This document shows, in pieces, positions 62,294-64,000 of a DNA stretch of 64,000 nt. The number at the start of each line of letters is the position of its first letter. Position 1 is the stretch's first letter. A model generated the notes under the pieces. It made no database searches. It worked only from the letters and a program-made list of their open reading frames with translations, and was not told the origin of the DNA. The stretch covers positions 310,001 through 374,000 of the forward strand of contig AP018181.1 of NCBI GenBank assembly GCA_002368155.1, given 5' to 3'. The translations under genes and the position numbers were made by a program. This stretch comes from Nostoc carneum NIES-2107. Its GTDB lineage: Bacteria > Cyanobacteriota > Cyanobacteriia > Cyanobacteriales > Nostocaceae.

Positions 62294-64000
62294 ATGACTA
62301 ATGAAACACCCGATTGGATAAGATTGCAAAAAGCCTTAGCTGTAGAGGCGGAACACGGTTTTACAGATTTGATGGGTAGGCAATATCGCTTTAGTGAATT
62401 TCTCAGTCTGACTCTGGGCAAGTTTCCTATTGGGTTACCCTCAACTGAACGCCGTCGCTGGCAAGAATTAGCGGTACAATTTGCAAAATATTCTCATTTG
62501 GGCTTGGAAGATAGGCAACATTTAGTGGCAGAAACTCGCAGGTATCTGTATCAATTACAGCAGGATAGCGGCAAGCCACAAGAAAATAATGGGGTAGCTG
62601 AGGCGCAGCAGAGAAACTATCAATCGAAAAAACAACAGCCGACAACGCCGATTGTGGCTGAAGTGAGTCGCAGACTCGCACCTAAAATTGACCAAAAACT
62701 CAGCGATTTACCAGAAATTGGCATTAGAAAAGCTGACAACTTGGCGCGTCTGGGTGTGTATACTGTACGCGACTTACTTTATTACTATCCTCGCGACCAT
62801 ATTGACTATGCACGTCAAGTAAATATCCGGGAGTTGCAAGCGGGTGAGACGGTGACAATAGTCGCGACAGTGAAGCGCTGCAACTGTTTTAATAGCCCGA
62901 AAAATCAGAAATTATCCATTTTAGAACTGATACTGAAGGATAACACCGGACAAATCAAAGTCAGTCGCTTTTCGGCGGGTGCAAGGTTTACTAGTCGCGC
63001 TTGGCAAGAAAGTTTAAAACGGCGCTATCCGGTGGGTAGTGTGATTGCAGCTTGCGGATTGGTGAAAGCCAGTAAATACGGCTTGACGCTGGATAATCCG
63101 GAATTAGAAGTGTTAGGAAATCCTGGCGATACGATTGATTCTTTGACAATTGGTCGCGTTGTGCCAATTTATGCTTTAACTGAGGGTATAGCGGCAAATA
63201 TGGTCAGACAAGCAGTGATAGCTGCTTTACCCGCCGCTGCGAATCTCAAAGACCCCTTACCCAGTGGTTTGCGAGATAAATACGGCTTGATGGAATTGAA
63301 AGATGCGATCGCAAATATTCACTTTCCCCCAGATAGTGCTTCTCTGCAAGTTGCCCGTCGTCGTCTGGTTTTTGATGAGTTTTTCTATTTGCAATTGAGT
63401 TTATTGCAACGGCAACATCAAGCTAAACAAATCCAAACTAGTGCTATTCTGGCTCCTAAAGGTCAGCTATTAGAAAAATTCTACGACATACTGCCATTTA
63501 AACTTACTGGCGCACAGCAGCGAGTCATTAACGATATTCTCAACGACTTACAAAAACCTGCACCGATGAATCGGTTGGTACAAGGTGATGTCGGTTCTGG
63601 GAAAACTGTGGTGGCTGTGGTGGCTATTTTAGCAGCGATTCAATCTGGCTACCAAGCGGCGCTGATGGCTCCCACTGAGGTGTTAGCAGAACAGCATTAC
63701 CGCAAGTTAGTAAGTTGGTTTAACCTGCTGCATTTACCAGTAGAATTACTGACAGGTTCAACAAAAACAGTTAAACGGCGACAAATTCATGCCCAGCTAG
63801 AAACAGGAGAATTACCCCTGTTAGTTGGCACTCATGCCTTGATTCAAGACCCGGTAAACTTCAGGCAACTGGGGTTAGCGGTAATTGACGAACAGCATCG
63901 CTTTGGGGTGCAGCAAAGGGCAAAATTGCAGCAAAAAGGTGAGCAACCTCATGTATTAACAATGACAGCAACTCCCATTCCCCGGACATTGGCACTGACA
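62294..64000 (+). CDS. recG: ATP-dependent DNA helicase RecG, N-terminal part (3' end outside window)
   Basis: At least 569 codons are open to the right edge. RecG reverses stalled replication forks and drives branch migration. After a cyanobacterium-type N-terminal extension (~1-125) comes the wedge domain: LSDLPEIGIRKADNLARLGVYTVRDLLYYYPRDHIDY, then an OB-fold stretch. The helicase part has FKLTGAQQRVINDIL, Walker A VQGDVGSGKTVVAVVA, APTEVLAEQHY, ELLTGSTK, GTHALIQD, the motif II box DEQHRFG (in place of DEAD) and TMTATPIPRTLALT at the edge. ATG 62294 is the first Met in the frame and lies in an STRR tract with no ribosome site; later Mets (MGRQYRFSEF at ~28) are less likely. A complete RecG of this type has about 820-830 residues. 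Confidence 0.95.
   Translation, partial: MTNETPDWIRLQKALAVEAEHGFTDLMGRQYRFSEFLSLTLGKFPIGLPSTERRRWQELAVQFAKYSHLGLEDRQHLVAETRRYLYQLQQDSGKPQENNGVAEAQQRNYQSKKQQPTTPIVAEVSRRLAPKIDQKLSDLPEIGIRKADNLARLGVYTVRDLLYYYPRDHIDYARQVNIRELQAGETVTIVATVKRCNCFNSPKNQKLSILELILKDNTGQIKVSRFSAGARFTSRAWQESLKRRYPVGSVIAACGLVKASKYGLTLDNPELEVLGNPGDTIDSLTIGRVVPIYALTEGIAANMVRQAVIAALPAAANLKDPLPSGLRDKYGLMELKDAIANIHFPPDSASLQVARRRLVFDEFFYLQLSLLQRQHQAKQIQTSAILAPKGQLLEKFYDILPFKLTGAQQRVINDILNDLQKPAPMNRLVQGDVGSGKTVVAVVAILAAIQSGYQAALMAPTEVLAEQHYRKLVSWFNLLHLPVELLTGSTKTVKRRQIHAQLETGELPLLVGTHALIQDPVNFRQLGLAVIDEQHRFGVQQRAKLQQKGEQPHVLTMTATPIPRTLALT

Noticed and set aside
62032-62421. Minus-strand open frame across the STRR tract before recG
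   Set aside because: Most of its product is GDWGLGTGDWGLGTG-type repeat translation. It overlaps two well-supported plus-strand genes.

Overview
The window is a stretch of chromosome from a filamentous, probably heterocyst-forming cyanobacterium (Nostocales). Three things point there: the HIP1 octamer GCGATCGC is frequent throughout, heptamer tandem repeats of the CCCCAGT/CCCCAAT and TTGTCAT type fill many gaps, and several genes are of characteristically cyanobacterial kinds (Nostoc-type CrtW ketolase, UPF0182, DUF3352, DUF1997 and DUF4079 proteins, PrcA-like protease). Nearly all of it looks chromosomal. The only intact insertion sequence is an IS1182-type element at about 18.0-19.8 kb.

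Layout. 1-680: 3' end of a UDP-GlcNAc 2-epimerase gene. 1.1-22.4 kb: a sensory island of six very large signalling genes: a Ser/Thr kinase-AAA-GAF-histidine kinase-REC protein of about 2000 residues, two REC-PAS-HK-REC hybrids, two tandem hybrids with two kinase modules each, and a PAS-REC protein. The IS sits among the four genes on the minus strand. No protein in the island carries a recognisable DNA-binding output. 23.3-26.2 kb: a GH10-like glycosidase and a two-gene unit (4-Cys zinc ribbon plus duplicated winged-helix-like protein). 26.2-27.7 kb: a long gene-free, repeat-rich gap. 27.7-30.5 kb: cupin and isochorismatase-fold hydrolase genes divergent from a TRZ/ATZ-type amidohydrolase. 30.9-36.2 kb: grxD-bolA, a TPR-like secreted protein, a PrcA-like protease, plsC and tadA. 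36.8-42.1 kb: a DUF3352 protein, a rhodanese, hrcA and two paralogous membrane proteins. 42.2-47.8 kb: crtW, a lambda-type muramidase, an atypical SDR, DUF1997 and DUF4079 proteins, and a 13-repeat ankyrin protein. 48.7-54.0 kb: a CbiG/CobE-like protein, a holin-like protein, a peptidoglycan-binding protein, an alpha/beta hydrolase, cobB/cbiA and a cNMP-binding protein. 54.4-58.7 kb: UPF0182 and a GT2 glycosyltransferase. 59.0-61.0 kb: rpsB-tsf with a structured leader and a terminator. 61.2-64.0 kb: an acidic-tract protein and the 5' part of recG, running off the right edge.

The strongest unexplained pattern is the repeat ecology. At least five small repeat families lie between genes: heptamer STRR tracts, a roughly 100-bp MITE-like family with a conserved central hairpin, a roughly 130-bp family with CGGTTAAG ends, a GACGCGATTAATCGCGTC palindrome, and GTAGGATGCGTTA hairpins. 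Several repeats have also entered reading frames without breaking them. Both double-module kinases and cobB (twice) carry in-frame STRR tracts at domain boundaries, one kinase encodes the palindrome, the hydrolase gene ends on the palindrome, and an acidic protein carries a GGGGATGAG-type tandem. Function calls come from reading motifs by eye; no database search was run.
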